NCBI GenBank assembly: GCA_934095865.1
Contig: CAKOKU010000016.1
Coordinates: forward strand, 1 to 20,602
DNA from: an uncultured Bacilli bacterium
Lineage (GTDB): Bacteria > Bacillota_I > Bacilli_A > RF39 > UBA660
Length of the DNA stretch: 20,602 nucleotides
Direction: 5' to 3'
The notes beneath the pieces were generated by a model, which was not told the DNA's origin, ran no database searches, and was given only the letters and a program-made list of their open reading frames with translations. This document shows positions 5,583 to 14,643 of this stretch, piece after piece (positions within the stretch are counted from its first letter, which is position 1; every line of letters starts with the position of its first letter). The position numbers and the translations under genes were made by a program.

Positions 5583-7823
5583 ATGAATTTTATTTTGAAT
5601 ATGGCTACACATACAATATTAGATGCCAGTAAAGGTTTTGATATTGGACAGTTTCTTCAAGCCGTTTTGTCAATAATATGTTTGCTTATAGATAGTGTAG
5701 TCTACTATATTACATCATGGGCATTCAAACTCTTTTTAGCAATTTCTCAATTTCGTGCTCTTAACGACGCAGCATTTGATGATTTAATTAGTAGAGCCTA
5801 TATTTTGGTTGGAGTTATCTCTCTGTTTTTAATTGCATATGCATTAATAAATGCCATAATAAACCCAGATAATGCGGATAAAGGTAAAATGTCAATTTCA
5901 AAAATGATTAAAAATATAATTATATCAATAATTGGTATTGCCATAGTACCTTATGCATTTAATTATTTTTATTACTTCCAAGAGGTAATATTATGTAATG
6001 ATACAATTCCAAGATTATTTTGGGGCACTGTTGAGAGCGATAGTGGTAATATTGAAAAAGTTACAACAGATTTTTCAGCTCGTCTGTTTGAATCGTTCTT
6101 TTATCCTAATGCCATATCAGAGAATGATGATAATTTAACACTTGATGACGCTGCTGAACAAGTTGTTGTAAAAAGAGATGGTACCGATTATACATTAAAA
6201 CAAGCCTATGCAGAAGCAGAAGCTGGTAAATCATTTTTTACCACTTTCTTTCCTTTTATATTTGGCGACTGGGGAACAAATGGAATTATAGATAATAGTG
6301 TACAATATTTATTAGTTTTATCAACGGTAGCTGGTGGTTATTGCGCATATGTTTTAATTAGTCTATGTATTGACATGGGCTTAAGAGCTGTAAAGTTATC
6401 GTATTTAGAATTAATTGCTCCTCTTCCAATCATGACAATTATAGTACCTGGAAAAGACAGCGTTTTTAAAAATTGGTTAAAAAAAACAATAAGTTGTGCT
6501 GTCGAAGTATTTGTTCGGTTGTTTGTTGTTGTCTTTGCTGTTTATTTAATAGGGTCAATTAAAAACCTTCAAACAATAGGATTTTTAAATTCTAAAGTTT
6601 GTGGCTTAAAATTAGGACTTGTTACGGTTGGCTTATTAAAAGCATTAATTCATTGTTCAATATTTGCATTTATTAAACAAGCTCCGAAGTTTTTTAGCGA
6701 AGCAACAGGCATCAAGAGTGATGGTTTCAAAATCGGAATTACAGATAAATTACGAGAAAATGGTTTATTACAAGCATTTGGAGCTGCTGGTGGTGCAGCT
6801 ACTGCTGGTGTAAGAAGTTTCGTACCAAATATTGCTAAAGGATTCGCTACCGGTGGCGTTTGGGGTGCAGTAAAAGGTGGCTTAAATGGCTTGGCGGCAG
6901 CGACCAACGCCGGCCAAAAAGGTTGGAACAAAGCCAAAGAGGCTAAAAAGTGGAGTGATGTTAGAACAGCAGCAAGTACAGCAGCTGCTGAAACAGAACA
7001 AGCAAGGTTAGAACGTGAGGATTATAAAGCAACTCATGGCGGAACTACTATATCAGCATTAAAGAATAAATTTAATGATAAAAAAGATGATTTAAAAGAT
7101 TATTGGCTAAAATCACATCAAGCAAATTATGCACATGAAAGCCAAAATCAAAAAAAGCTTCAAACAATTATAGATGCAGATAAAGCTGCCACTGATAGAG
7201 CAAAATCTATATTAAATGATCATGCCCATGAAATTGAATTAACGGCCAAAGATGGAAGTACAAAAACACTACAAGCTATTCGTAAGGATGAGGAAGATGC
7301 TCAGCAAAAACTAAATGCTTCAATACAAGCTTTGGCAACGACAGAAATTAATGGAACGGATGCTCAAAAAACCGCTGCTAGAGCCGCAGTAATTGCTGCT
7401 AGAAAGGCTTATGATGAAATTCATACTTATAATGTTAAATTAGAAAAATCTGCACGAACAGATATTAAGCGTGGAATAAATCTAAGTGGAAAAGTAAAAG
7501 CAGACGAGCTTCAAGATATGACATCATTGTATAATAAATATCAAACAGCGTTAAAAGAAAATGCCAATGCAATAGCAGATAAAGAAACATATGATAGATT
7601 GAAAGCACTTTCAGATTTATCACCAACAGACTTTAGAGAAGCTATAATAAATACAGAAGATAAGAGTAGACCACAAGATGAAAGAGTTGTTGCATATGAT
7701 GAGAATGGAAATCTTGGCGTTTACAGTGCGGCAGATGCTATTAAATTAAATAATGCTAAAGTGATTAGTAGAATGAATAAAGAAGGAGAAGCCGTTAGAA
7801 AACAACAAGAAAACAAAAAATAG
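5583..7823 (+). CDS. VirB6/TrbL-like polytopic channel protein
   Basis: A 746-residue protein. Hydrophobic segments lie at about 25-55, 72-93, 108-132, 240-290, 303-326 and 346-370, and the segment ends in a KQAPKFFSEATG motif like that closing the membrane part of TrbL/VirB6 proteins. A large polar loop (about 135-238) lies between segments. A Gly/Ala-rich stretch (about 395-445) leads into a long Lys/Glu/Ala-rich helical tail (to 746) that looks cytoplasmic and coiled-coil-forming. VirB6 proteins form the inner-membrane channel of T4SSs. I chose ATG 5583 rather than GTG 5574 because AAAGGAG (5568-5574) overlaps the GTG but is well spaced for the ATG. It lies between the VirB2-like paralogue and the PrgI/VirB3-like gene, the normal T4SS order. 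Confidence 0.78.
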   Translation: MNFILNMATHTILDASKGFDIGQFLQAVLSIICLLIDSVVYYITSWAFKLFLAISQFRALNDAAFDDLISRAYILVGVISLFLIAYALINAIINPDNADKGKMSISKMIKNIIISIIGIAIVPYAFNYFYYFQEVILCNDTIPRLFWGTVESDSGNIEKVTTDFSARLFESFFYPNAISENDDNLTLDDAAEQVVVKRDGTDYTLKQAYAEAEAGKSFFTTFFPFIFGDWGTNGIIDNSVQYLLVLSTVAGGYCAYVLISLCIDMGLRAVKLSYLELIAPLPIMTIIVPGKDSVFKNWLKKTISCAVEVFVRLFVVVFAVYLIGSIKNLQTIGFLNSKVCGLKLGLVTVGLLKALIHCSIFAFIKQAPKFFSEATGIKSDGFKIGITDKLRENGLLQAFGAAGGAATAGVRSFVPNIAKGFATGGVWGAVKGGLNGLAAATNAGQKGWNKAKEAKKWSDVRTAASTAAAETEQARLEREDYKATHGGTTISALKNKFNDKKDDLKDYWLKSHQANYAHESQNQKKLQTIIDADKAATDRAKSILNDHAHEIELTAKDGSTKTLQAIRKDEEDAQQKLNASIQALATTEINGTDAQKTAARAAVIAARKAYDEIHTYNVKLEKSARTDIKRGINLSGKVKADELQDMTSLYNKYQTALKENANAIADKETYDRLKALSDLSPTDFREAIINTEDKSRPQDERVVAYDENGNLGVYSAADAIKLNNAKVISRMNKEGEAVRKQQENKK

Positions 7824-7839
7824 AAGGGAAGAATAAAAA

Positions 7840-8166
7840 TTGGATAATTATTTAATACCAGCAAATTCGAAGAAGTCACAATTGATTTTTGGCTTCTTTA
7901 CCCGTGTTGATTTAGCGGTATTTTGTTTAGGTGCCTTAGTAACAATTGCTCTTTTAATAACAATAGACACTAATAACTTATACATAATATTGTTAGAATG
8001 CACGCCGTTATTAATTTCAGGATTTTTGGTAACACCAGTAATGTATTATCATAACGTAATGACATTTATTGGTAATGTTTTATCATTCTTCTTTGAACAA
8101 AGAATGTATAAATGGAAGGGTTGGTGCGTCAAAGATGCCTACGGTAGAGAAGACAACTGGAAGTAA
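7840..8166 (+). CDS. PrgI/VirB3-like small membrane protein
   Basis: A 108-residue protein with a polar N-terminus, two adjacent transmembrane helices (about 24-42 and 47-68) and a basic/aromatic C-terminus (RMYKWKGW near 89-96). This topology, and a position directly before VirB4, fit the PrgI/VirB3 family of Gram-positive T4SSs, which sits in the membrane next to VirB4. It starts with TTG (7840) preceded by AGAAGGGAAG (7822-7831); no ATG is suitably placed. The 3' end overlaps the VirB4 N-terminal gene by 32 bases in another frame, so the two are translationally linked. TcpE-like is an alternative family name for the same topology. Confidence 0.7.
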   Translation: MDNYLIPANSKKSQLIFGFFTRVDLAVFCLGALVTIALLITIDTNNLYIILLECTPLLISGFLVTPVMYYHNVMTFIGNVLSFFFEQRMYKWKGWCVKDAYGREDNWK

Positions 8167-8698
8167 CAAGTATTGTGAAGATTGGTTGCCAGTAAAAAAT
8201 ATTGCAAACGGAATGATACAATTAGAAAATGGATATTTCGTTTGTGGGGTTAAAATAGAACCCAAAAATATATTTATTCTTGATGAACAAGCTAGAAATA
8301 ATATAATTGTTCAATTAAGAAATTTCTATAATACAATCGACTTTGAATTTTGGCTTACGATCGCTGATAGACCAGTAGATATAAATTCATACCTTGCTCA
8401 ATTACAAGTTTTATATCAAAGAACTACTAATAATGTTACTAGAAAACTAATTATGCAAGATATTAATAAAGCTAATGCTTTTATGGGAGCAGAATATAAT
8501 GTTGTTGATACTGAATACTTTTTCTTATTTAAAGAAAAAAGAATGGATTTAATACAAAAAAAATTAAGAACATTAATAATGGGCTTAGCTAATTGCGGAT
8601 TAAACTCTATGCAAGCGTCAAACTCTGATTTGAGAATGTTGCTTGATAATTTCTTAAATGGCGGTAGCCAAACTAATTTCGGGACGGTGATGTTCTAA
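8135..8698 (+). CDS. VirB4-like ATPase, N-terminal domain as a separate gene
   Basis: A 187-residue protein matching the beginning of VirB4/TraE ATPases. It opens with a DWLPVKNI...NGYFVCGVKIEP strand pattern, then a LDEQARNNIIVQL helix, and ends in a helical region with MGLANCGLNSMQASNSDLRMLL before stopping at GTVMF. It has no Walker motifs. The stop TAA (8696-8698) overlaps the ATG of the next gene by one base (TAATG), a coupling arrangement, and the next gene continues VirB4 where this one ends. VirB4 is normally a single chain of about 750-850 residues; here 187 + 595 add up to that length. ATG 8135 is preferred over the out-of-family upstream ATG at 8069; its ribosome site (GGAAGGG, 8114-8120) is rather distant. 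Confidence 0.75.
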   Translation: MPTVEKTTGSNKYCEDWLPVKNIANGMIQLENGYFVCGVKIEPKNIFILDEQARNNIIVQLRNFYNTIDFEFWLTIADRPVDINSYLAQLQVLYQRTTNNVTRKLIMQDINKANAFMGAEYNVVDTEYFFLFKEKRMDLIQKKLRTLIMGLANCGLNSMQASNSDLRMLLDNFLNGGSQTNFGTVMF

Positions 8699-10485
8699 TG
8701 TTAAATATAAAAAGTGAATTAGCGCCAAAGGGCATGAAATTTGACATAACAGATTTTATGATAAGTGGTAAATATTGTACTATATTTACTGTTGTTAGCT
8801 TTCCAAAATATATAGCACCAGGCTACTTATCAGATCTTTCTAATATATCTGGTGTTAAAGTAGTTGCTAAACATATTCCTCTTGAATTTTCAACAATGCA
8901 AAAAATGATTAACAAAGAAATTGCCGATTTAAAAATGCGTTATCAAAATGAAAAAGATAGAACGATTCAAGAAAGAATTAGACAAGACTATGAGTCGTTA
9001 GAACAATTTGTATCAATGCTAGCAGCCACTCAATCTAAAGTTTTTGATTTTCAACTTCATCTTATGGTAATAGGAGATTCTAAAGAAGATTTAGAAAACA
9101 AAAAAATGAATGTCAGAAGTTTCTTAGATGCAATGGGAATGCAAGGCTATTCTTTGATGTTTGAACAAGAGAAAGTTTTAAAATCAATGTTACCGATTTT
9201 TCCTAAACAAGATATTGAAGATAGAATAGGAACACCAATACCAAGTCCAACTATTGCTGCAATGTATCCATTTATATTTGATAGTGTTAAAGATGTTGGT
9301 AATTCAACATTATTTGGTGTTGATTATTCAGGAGGCGTAGTTCTATTTAACCAATTTTTATATCAAGTAAAAAAAGAACATAATAGAAATAATGCCAACA
9401 TGATAATTTTAGGTACATCAGGTTCTGGTAAATCAACTGCTGCTAAACTTCTCTTAAGAAGTCATATTAGAAATGGATATAAAGTAGTAGCAATTGACCC
9501 AGAAGGTGAATTAGAAGATATGGCTAAATTCCTAGGAGGTAATTTCATTGACCTAGGAAAAGGTGGCCAATTTGGTATGATAAACCCATTAGAAGTCGTT
9601 ATGGATGCCGATGAAGAAGATTTAGCTCAAGGTCTTGGTTATACAATTTTAACGCGAGCTATTCAATCACAAAAAGCTTTCATGAAATACTATTCACCAG
9701 ACATTGAAGAAGATGTCTTAACAATGTTTAGTGAAGTATTACAAGATACTTACCGAAGATTCAAAATAGACTTTGATACTGATTTTTCTAAATTAACTAG
9801 CGCTGATTATCCAACTTTTGATGACTTATATGCAACTATTCGTGGACGTCTTTTATCAATGCCAGACAAAACTAGAGAAAGAGACGTTTTAGAAAGATTA
9901 GAATTAAAAATAAGACCATTCACTAATGAATTAAGATATTACTTTAATGGTCATACAACTTTAGACATTGATAGTGATTTCATCGTCTTTAATATAAGAG
10001 AATTAATGAATAGTGATGATAATATCAGAAATGCTATTTTCTTTAACATTTTAAAATACGCTTGGGGTTTGTGTTTAGACAAATCTGTAACATCAGTGTT
10101 ATCTGTTGATGAAGCACACGTCTTATTATCATCAAGAAATGAATTAGGAGCTGAATTCTTAGCCCAAATTCAAAGACGTAGCCGTAAATATAACAGCGGT
10201 ACAATTATAATTACACAACAACCAACCGATTTTGCTGCTCCAAATTTAATTATGCATGGTAAAGCTATCTTTGATAATGCTTCTTACTATCTAGTTATGG
10301 GCTTAAAAAAACAAGCTGTTGATGATTTATCATTATTAATAGATTTAAATGACGCTGAGAAAAATAATATTAAATATTATAACCAAGGTCAAGGACTATT
10401 TATTTGTGGCTCAAGAAGAATGCAAATTTATGTAATTTGTACGAGTGAAGAACTTGATTCCTTTGGTTCCGGTGGCGGTTTATAG
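8698..10485 (+). CDS. virB4: VirB4-like T4SS ATPase, main ATPase part
   Basis: A 595-residue AAA+/HerA-FtsK-type ATPase. Residues 1-190 complete the VirB4 N-terminal region (second beta domain FDITDFMI...YCTIFTVVSFP and a helical connector). The ATPase core has Walker A GTSGSGKST (239-247, K245), a following strand KVVAIDPEGE, Walker B LSVDEAH (D471, E472) and the downstream IIITQQPTDF motif. VirB4 energises substrate transfer and pilus assembly at the inner membrane. It overlaps the gene for its own N-terminal domain by one base and probably assembles with it. It is the last gene before a terminator at 10486-10512. Confidence 0.92.
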   Translation: MLNIKSELAPKGMKFDITDFMISGKYCTIFTVVSFPKYIAPGYLSDLSNISGVKVVAKHIPLEFSTMQKMINKEIADLKMRYQNEKDRTIQERIRQDYESLEQFVSMLAATQSKVFDFQLHLMVIGDSKEDLENKKMNVRSFLDAMGMQGYSLMFEQEKVLKSMLPIFPKQDIEDRIGTPIPSPTIAAMYPFIFDSVKDVGNSTLFGVDYSGGVVLFNQFLYQVKKEHNRNNANMIILGTSGSGKSTAAKLLLRSHIRNGYKVVAIDPEGELEDMAKFLGGNFIDLGKGGQFGMINPLEVVMDADEEDLAQGLGYTILTRAIQSQKAFMKYYSPDIEEDVLTMFSEVLQDTYRRFKIDFDTDFSKLTSADYPTFDDLYATIRGRLLSMPDKTRERDVLERLELKIRPFTNELRYYFNGHTTLDIDSDFIVFNIRELMNSDDNIRNAIFFNILKYAWGLCLDKSVTSVLSVDEAHVLLSSRNELGAEFLAQIQRRSRKYNSGTIIITQQPTDFAAPNLIMHGKAIFDNASYYLVMGLKKQAVDDLSLLIDLNDAEKNNIKYYNQGQGLFICGSRRMQIYVICTSEELDSFGSGGGL

Positions 10486-10512
10486 AAAGTAGTTTTTACT
10501 GCTTTTTTTTTT
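10486..10512 (+). terminator. Intrinsic terminator after VirB4
   Basis: An 8-bp stem AAAGTAGT/ACTGCTTT with one G-U pair (10486-10493 with 10498-10505) and a 4-base loop, overlapping a run of ten T (10503-10512). It ends the channel/ATPase transcript immediately after the VirB4 stop. Confidence 0.75.
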
Positions 10513-10527
10513 CAATTATGATAAAAT
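10495..10527 (+). promoter_or_regulatory. Putative promoter of the wall-hydrolase/lipoprotein genes
   Basis: TGATAAAAT (10519-10527) is an extended -10. Alternatively TATGAT (10517-10522) lies 16 bases after a TTTACT-like -35 (10495-10500). Either overlaps the terminator. The ribosome site is AAGGCGGTGG just before the ATG at 10553. Confidence 0.5.
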
Positions 10528-10552
10528 AATAGAGATATAAGGCGGTGGTAAT

Positions 10553-13111
10553 ATGTCTAATCAAAACGAGAATAGTAATTCAGAAGCTAATGAAACAAAT
10601 ATTCCAAAAGAAAACTCGAATAAAAAAATGGTACAAACTGGCATCAAGGGTGCTGCCATTGCCGCAGGAGCAGTTGTTGGAGGAATTAAAGGTGCTGAAA
10701 CGGCATCAAAAGTTGCAGATGAAGTGAATAAATCCAAAATAGCTGATGCTCCAAGTTCTGCATTAGATAAACTAGATCCTGCATTAAAAAAAGGTGCTTC
10801 TAATAATAATGGAATGCAAAAATCTCTTCAACCAACAAAAAATCAGGAAGCAAAGCCTAATAATCAAGCAGCCGTCACAAAATCATCTGAAAATCAGACA
10901 AAAATAACACCATCAAAACCAAATAAAGAATTAACGCTAACAGAAAATGATTTTCTTCCAAATAAAAATCCTTCGAAATTAAAGCCTGGAATTAACTATA
11001 ATTCAAAAACAAATTCAAAGAATCCATCAAAAAATGGGTATGAATCCGCCTCTAAGAAAAATAAAAAACATGCCAAGGATCCAGAAATAGAAGTAAAAGT
11101 TTCAGAACCAACTCAAGAAAAAAAGAAACAAGAAGAAAGTAAACAGGCAAATTTACGAAAAAAAAATAAAGATACAACTTCTTCTGAGGACAAATATTCA
11201 GAAGAAAGAAAAGAAGAACGGAAAGCCTTTGGCAATGCTGCTAAAGTAGTTGGTGGTTTAGCAGCTGGCGCTTTAGCGATGTTCGGTGCCATAGTTAACT
11301 TTATTTTAACGCATATAGTTTTAATATCAATTGTCATAATCATTTCAATTATTATTATTTTTTTATCATCAATAGTAACTATTATTACGTCTTTTTTCGA
11401 GTATGGAAAAAATGATGATGGCACAGTTTGTTATGTTACTCCAAGTTGTAATACTATAATTATTAAATCAGATAATGGAGAAAAACAATATTCAATGGAC
11501 GAATATATTGCTGGTGCAATAGTAAATTATTATGACTATAAGGATTACGCAACATCAGGAACAGACGTTAGTCAAGAATTGTTAAAAGCCTTAAGTGTAA
11601 TTATTCACTCAGATGTAGCGGCATATTCAGATTATGATATGCAGAATGAAACGTGCACACTAATAGAAAATTCTCGATTCCAAAATATTTATACTCCAAC
11701 AGATTCATCAGAATCAACTAATATAGATGAAGAAGAAAATGATACGAATCAAAATACAGATGAAGAAAATGTTTCTGAAGATCAATTAAAAACAGCATAT
11801 TATAATGCAGCTAAGGCCGCCGCAACGAGCGTTGTATCAGAGGTTGTTGATGTTTATACACAGCGAATGGATATATTTTATGATGGTTATGAAAGCATAT
11901 TAAAAAGAGTTTCAACAGCTTCGTATAAAAAAATAATTCAAGTTTTTATGAAAAATAGTCCGTATTATGAAGAAATGAAAGAAGAACAGGATACTGAAGA
12001 AAGTATTATTGAAGTATACCCAGTTTGCAATTATAGTGTATCTACATCAGATAATTCTAAAATTTATTTTGCAGATGATGTTTGTTCAAACGTTCATATT
12101 AATAACGGTAGTAATGCTGGCGATCATACCATCGAAGAATTTATTGAGGGTGTTGTAAAAAATGAAGTAGGTGCATGGTCAGCATATCCAGAATTACTAA
12201 AAGCGCAAGCCGTCGCAGCCCGTACATATCTAGTTGGCCGTGCCAAAGTTGAAAATGGTACCTGTTATATTGATGTAGGTGGAAATACGTTAGGTTATAG
12301 TCCAAATGCTAATCAAGCTATTAAAGATGCCGTCGCAGCGACCGCTGGTGAATATCTTATGAGAGATGGTAAAAGATTAACATCTGCTGATTCTCGTTGG
12401 GATGCCTTAAGAGTAATAGATGGATATACTCAAAATACCTCAAGTCCATATTATACAATTCAACAAAAAAACCAAAAAATTCCAAAAGCTTGGTTAGATC
12501 CTAAATTATTTAATTCTATTTCTTGGTATAATAAATATAGTCATGGTGCTGGAATGAGTCAATATGGAGCTTACTATTTAGCTCGTGAAGAAGGTAAGAC
12601 TTATAAAGAAATCTTAAAATATTATTATGATGCTGAAGTAGCAATCTTAAGTTCAAAAGATTATATTATGCCAATTAATACTTTTAGTAAAATTACCGGT
12701 GAGACAACTGGCCGTTGTGGTAGTGGCAAAACACACAAGGGCATTGATTTTGCTGCTGCAGTAGGAACTCCTATATATGTTGCACATGATGGTGTCGTCA
12801 CAAGAGTATATGATAATAGTAATAATTGCTATCCAAATTGTAATCCGACAGACGGTGTTGGTATTGGCTTTAGAATAGACCATCAAGATGGAACATACAG
12901 CATGTATATGCATATGAGTCAGAGAGCTGACTTACATAAAGGTGATACAGTTAAAGCTGGCCAGTTAATTGGGTATGTAGGAAATACTGGTAGTTCAGAT
13001 GGCGCTCATTTACATTTTGGCTTATTTGATGCCACTACTGGAGCTGTCTTAAATCCTAGAAATTATTTGCCATTAGATGAGAAAGGATATGGAAGATGCT
13101 ACAATTATTAA
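10553..13111 (+). CDS. Membrane-anchored SpoIID + M23 bifunctional wall hydrolase (VirB1/CwlT-like role)
   Basis: An 852-residue protein. Residues 1-244 are a polar Lys/Asn/Ser-rich cytoplasmic region that includes a Gly/Ala-rich stretch (about 30-50). One transmembrane helix spans about 245-280. Outside, a degenerate SpoIID-like segment (SMDEYIAGAIVNYYD, about 314) is interrupted by an acidic Asn/Glu-rich insert (about 390-410). A full SpoIID/LytB domain follows (about 524-695: IEEFIEGVVKNEVG, KAQAVAARTYL, SHGAGMSQYGA). The C-terminal M23 (LytM-type) endopeptidase keeps all zinc ligands, H728-x3-D732 and H819-L-H821. SpoIID proteins are lytic transglycosylases and M23 enzymes cut peptide cross-links, so one protein could cut both bonds and open the wall for the T4SS. 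Gram-positive T4SSs usually use NlpC/P60-transglycosylase CwlT proteins; SpoIID-M23 would be a replacement. The 3' end overlaps the next gene by 16 bases. Confidence 0.88.
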   Translation: MSNQNENSNSEANETNIPKENSNKKMVQTGIKGAAIAAGAVVGGIKGAETASKVADEVNKSKIADAPSSALDKLDPALKKGASNNNGMQKSLQPTKNQEAKPNNQAAVTKSSENQTKITPSKPNKELTLTENDFLPNKNPSKLKPGINYNSKTNSKNPSKNGYESASKKNKKHAKDPEIEVKVSEPTQEKKKQEESKQANLRKKNKDTTSSEDKYSEERKEERKAFGNAAKVVGGLAAGALAMFGAIVNFILTHIVLISIVIIISIIIIFLSSIVTIITSFFEYGKNDDGTVCYVTPSCNTIIIKSDNGEKQYSMDEYIAGAIVNYYDYKDYATSGTDVSQELLKALSVIIHSDVAAYSDYDMQNETCTLIENSRFQNIYTPTDSSESTNIDEEENDTNQNTDEENVSEDQLKTAYYNAAKAAATSVVSEVVDVYTQRMDIFYDGYESILKRVSTASYKKIIQVFMKNSPYYEEMKEEQDTEESIIEVYPVCNYSVSTSDNSKIYFADDVCSNVHINNGSNAGDHTIEEFIEGVVKNEVGAWSAYPELLKAQAVAARTYLVGRAKVENGTCYIDVGGNTLGYSPNANQAIKDAVAATAGEYLMRDGKRLTSADSRWDALRVIDGYTQNTSSPYYTIQQKNQKIPKAWLDPKLFNSISWYNKYSHGAGMSQYGAYYLAREEGKTYKEILKYYYDAEVAILSSKDYIMPINTFSKITGETTGRCGSGKTHKGIDFAAAVGTPIYVAHDGVVTRVYDNSNNCYPNCNPTDGVGIGFRIDHQDGTYSMYMHMSQRADLHKGDTVKAGQLIGYVGNTGSSDGAHLHFGLFDATTGAVLNPRNYLPLDEKGYGRCYNY

Positions 13112-13821
13112 AAAAAAGCATTATTATATTAACTTTATTATTTTTAACTGGCTGCACGACAACATACACACTTACAATAGATAAAAATAACATCAATGAA
13201 AAAATAGAAGTTGTTGATACAACCAGTTCTACTAGAACTGTCACTGATATAATGAATAATTATAAGAAAAAATTTCCTGTATATGACATTGAAGATGTAA
13301 TAGATGAAGACGACTTATATCAAACTTATGACAATGCAACATATTATAACCAAACTTATAATATAAACGGCTCTGATTATCATTTATATTATGAATATAC
13401 TTATCCAATAAATAAATATATATCAGCAAACTCTGTAAATTATTCATATGACTATAAGGATATTATTTATGAAAATAACAAATTGACTATTAAAACAGGA
13501 AGTCCTAATAATTATTTAAAATACCGTGATATATTTACAGACCTAATAGTAAATATTGTCACAGACTATGAAGTTACAAACAATAATGCTGATAAGGTAG
13601 AAGGCAATCGCTATACTTGGTACTTTAATAAAACAAATAACTATGAAAAACGTATTGATTTTGAAGTCGATTTAACTAAAACTGTGGCCGAAAAAGAACA
13701 AGAGGCAATTAGCAATAAAACTAAAACCAAAAACTATATCATTACAGCCGTTATAGCTGTAATACTTTATATAGCAATTGTTAGCATTATTATAATTAAA
13801 AAAAATAGAACTAGGGAATAA
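13096..13821 (+). CDS. LppM-like lipoprotein with C-terminal TM, copy 1
   Basis: A 241-residue lipoprotein. The signal peptide ends in lipobox LTGC (C20), the middle is Tyr/Asn/Asp-rich, and a C-terminal transmembrane helix (about 211-233) is followed by a basic end (KKNRTRE). It would therefore be anchored at both ends with the domain outside. The element NNADKVEGNRYTWYFNK (about 155-171) resembles the conserved end of LppM/DUF3153-type domains and recurs in the next gene. It overlaps the wall-hydrolase gene by 16 bases, with GAAAGGA (13081-13087) as ribosome site, so both are one transcript. A role as envelope scaffold of the T4SS is inferred from position alone. Confidence 0.72.
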   Translation: MLQLLKKSIIILTLLFLTGCTTTYTLTIDKNNINEKIEVVDTTSSTRTVTDIMNNYKKKFPVYDIEDVIDEDDLYQTYDNATYYNQTYNINGSDYHLYYEYTYPINKYISANSVNYSYDYKDIIYENNKLTIKTGSPNNYLKYRDIFTDLIVNIVTDYEVTNNNADKVEGNRYTWYFNKTNNYEKRIDFEVDLTKTVAEKEQEAISNKTKTKNYIITAVIAVILYIAIVSIIIIKKNRTRE

Positions 13822-13828
13822 TAGGAAT

Positions 13829-14590
13829 ATGAATAAACAATTAAAAAGTATAATATTAATTTTTATAACAGTATTATTAGTAACTGGATGTAGTGGCCAA
13901 TATTCAATAGATATTACCAATGATAGTGTAAAGGAAATTTTTGGCTTTACAGAAAATAAGACAAAAGTATACCAAGCTGCATACCAAGAAGCCAAGGGAA
14001 CACTAGAAGGTTTTTACGCAAGTAATACATTCTTAAAACCTTATGTAAATAAGTATGAACAAAAATATGTAGAAGATTATTACCTAAACAAAGATTCATA
14101 TTTTACTAGCAATAGGATAACAGCTAGTTCAGTATACTCTGGTGATTTCGAATATCAAATTAATAATTTAAAAAAAGATCTAGCTCAAAAAAACACTTTT
14201 TTTATCAATAACATAATAAAAGACAGCTTAATTGTTAATGATAACAACATAATAATCCATAATGATAGATTGCCAGAATATGTAATTAATAACTTTGATG
14301 AATTTAAAATAACAGTTAATACTAGCTTAAACGTTTCTAGTAATAATGCTGATAGCGTAGAAGATAATCAATATGTATGGAACTTTAATAAGGATAATTA
14401 TTATAATAAGACAATATCAATTTACATCGAAAGAACAAAAGATGAGGATAAGAATCAATTAGATAATCAAAAAAATAACAACAATAATACAAAACAGAAA
14501 AATCCTATAATAGGTTTACTAACTGTCATAGCTATCTATGTTGTTGTCGTTGTCTTTATCATAAAATCAGCTAAAAAGAAAAAAATCTAG
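13829..14590 (+). CDS. LppM-like lipoprotein with C-terminal TM, copy 2
   Basis: A 253-residue paralogue of the preceding gene, seven bases downstream. It has lipobox VTGC (C21), an outer domain, the shared NNADSVEDNQYVWNFNK element (about 173-189), an Asn/Lys linker and a C-terminal transmembrane helix (about 224-246) with a lysine end. The rest of the outer domain has diverged strongly from copy 1, notably a helical region (about 30-80) that copy 1 lacks, so the two probably do different jobs. Function unknown; LppM-like is based on the short motif and topology. Confidence 0.7.
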   Translation: MNKQLKSIILIFITVLLVTGCSGQYSIDITNDSVKEIFGFTENKTKVYQAAYQEAKGTLEGFYASNTFLKPYVNKYEQKYVEDYYLNKDSYFTSNRITASSVYSGDFEYQINNLKKDLAQKNTFFINNIIKDSLIVNDNNIIIHNDRLPEYVINNFDEFKITVNTSLNVSSNNADSVEDNQYVWNFNKDNYYNKTISIYIERTKDEDKNQLDNQKNNNNNTKQKNPIIGLLTVIAIYVVVVVFIIKSAKKKKI

Positions 14591-14613
14591 TAGTTATATT
14601 CTAACTAATATAG

Positions 14614-14619
14614 TATAAT
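14614..14619 (+). promoter_or_regulatory. Possible promoter -10 box before VirD4
   Basis: A perfect TATAAT lies in the 53-base gap before the coupling ATPase, but the -35 position (TAGTTA, 14591-14596) is poor. It may give extra transcription, since no terminator precedes it. Confidence 0.4.
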
Positions 14620-14643
14620 AAAAATAGAAATTGGGTGTTACAA

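Noticed and set aside
6650..6937. A Pro/Ala-rich minus-strand frame within the VirB6-like gene.
   Set aside because: It is a shadow of the Gly/Ala-rich coding stretch on the plus strand and has no independent ribosome site or promoter.
10545..10727. A 60-codon plus-strand frame overlapping the start of the SpoIID-M23 gene.
   Set aside because: It lies in another frame inside a gene with clear domains and has no ribosome site or recognisable features of its own.
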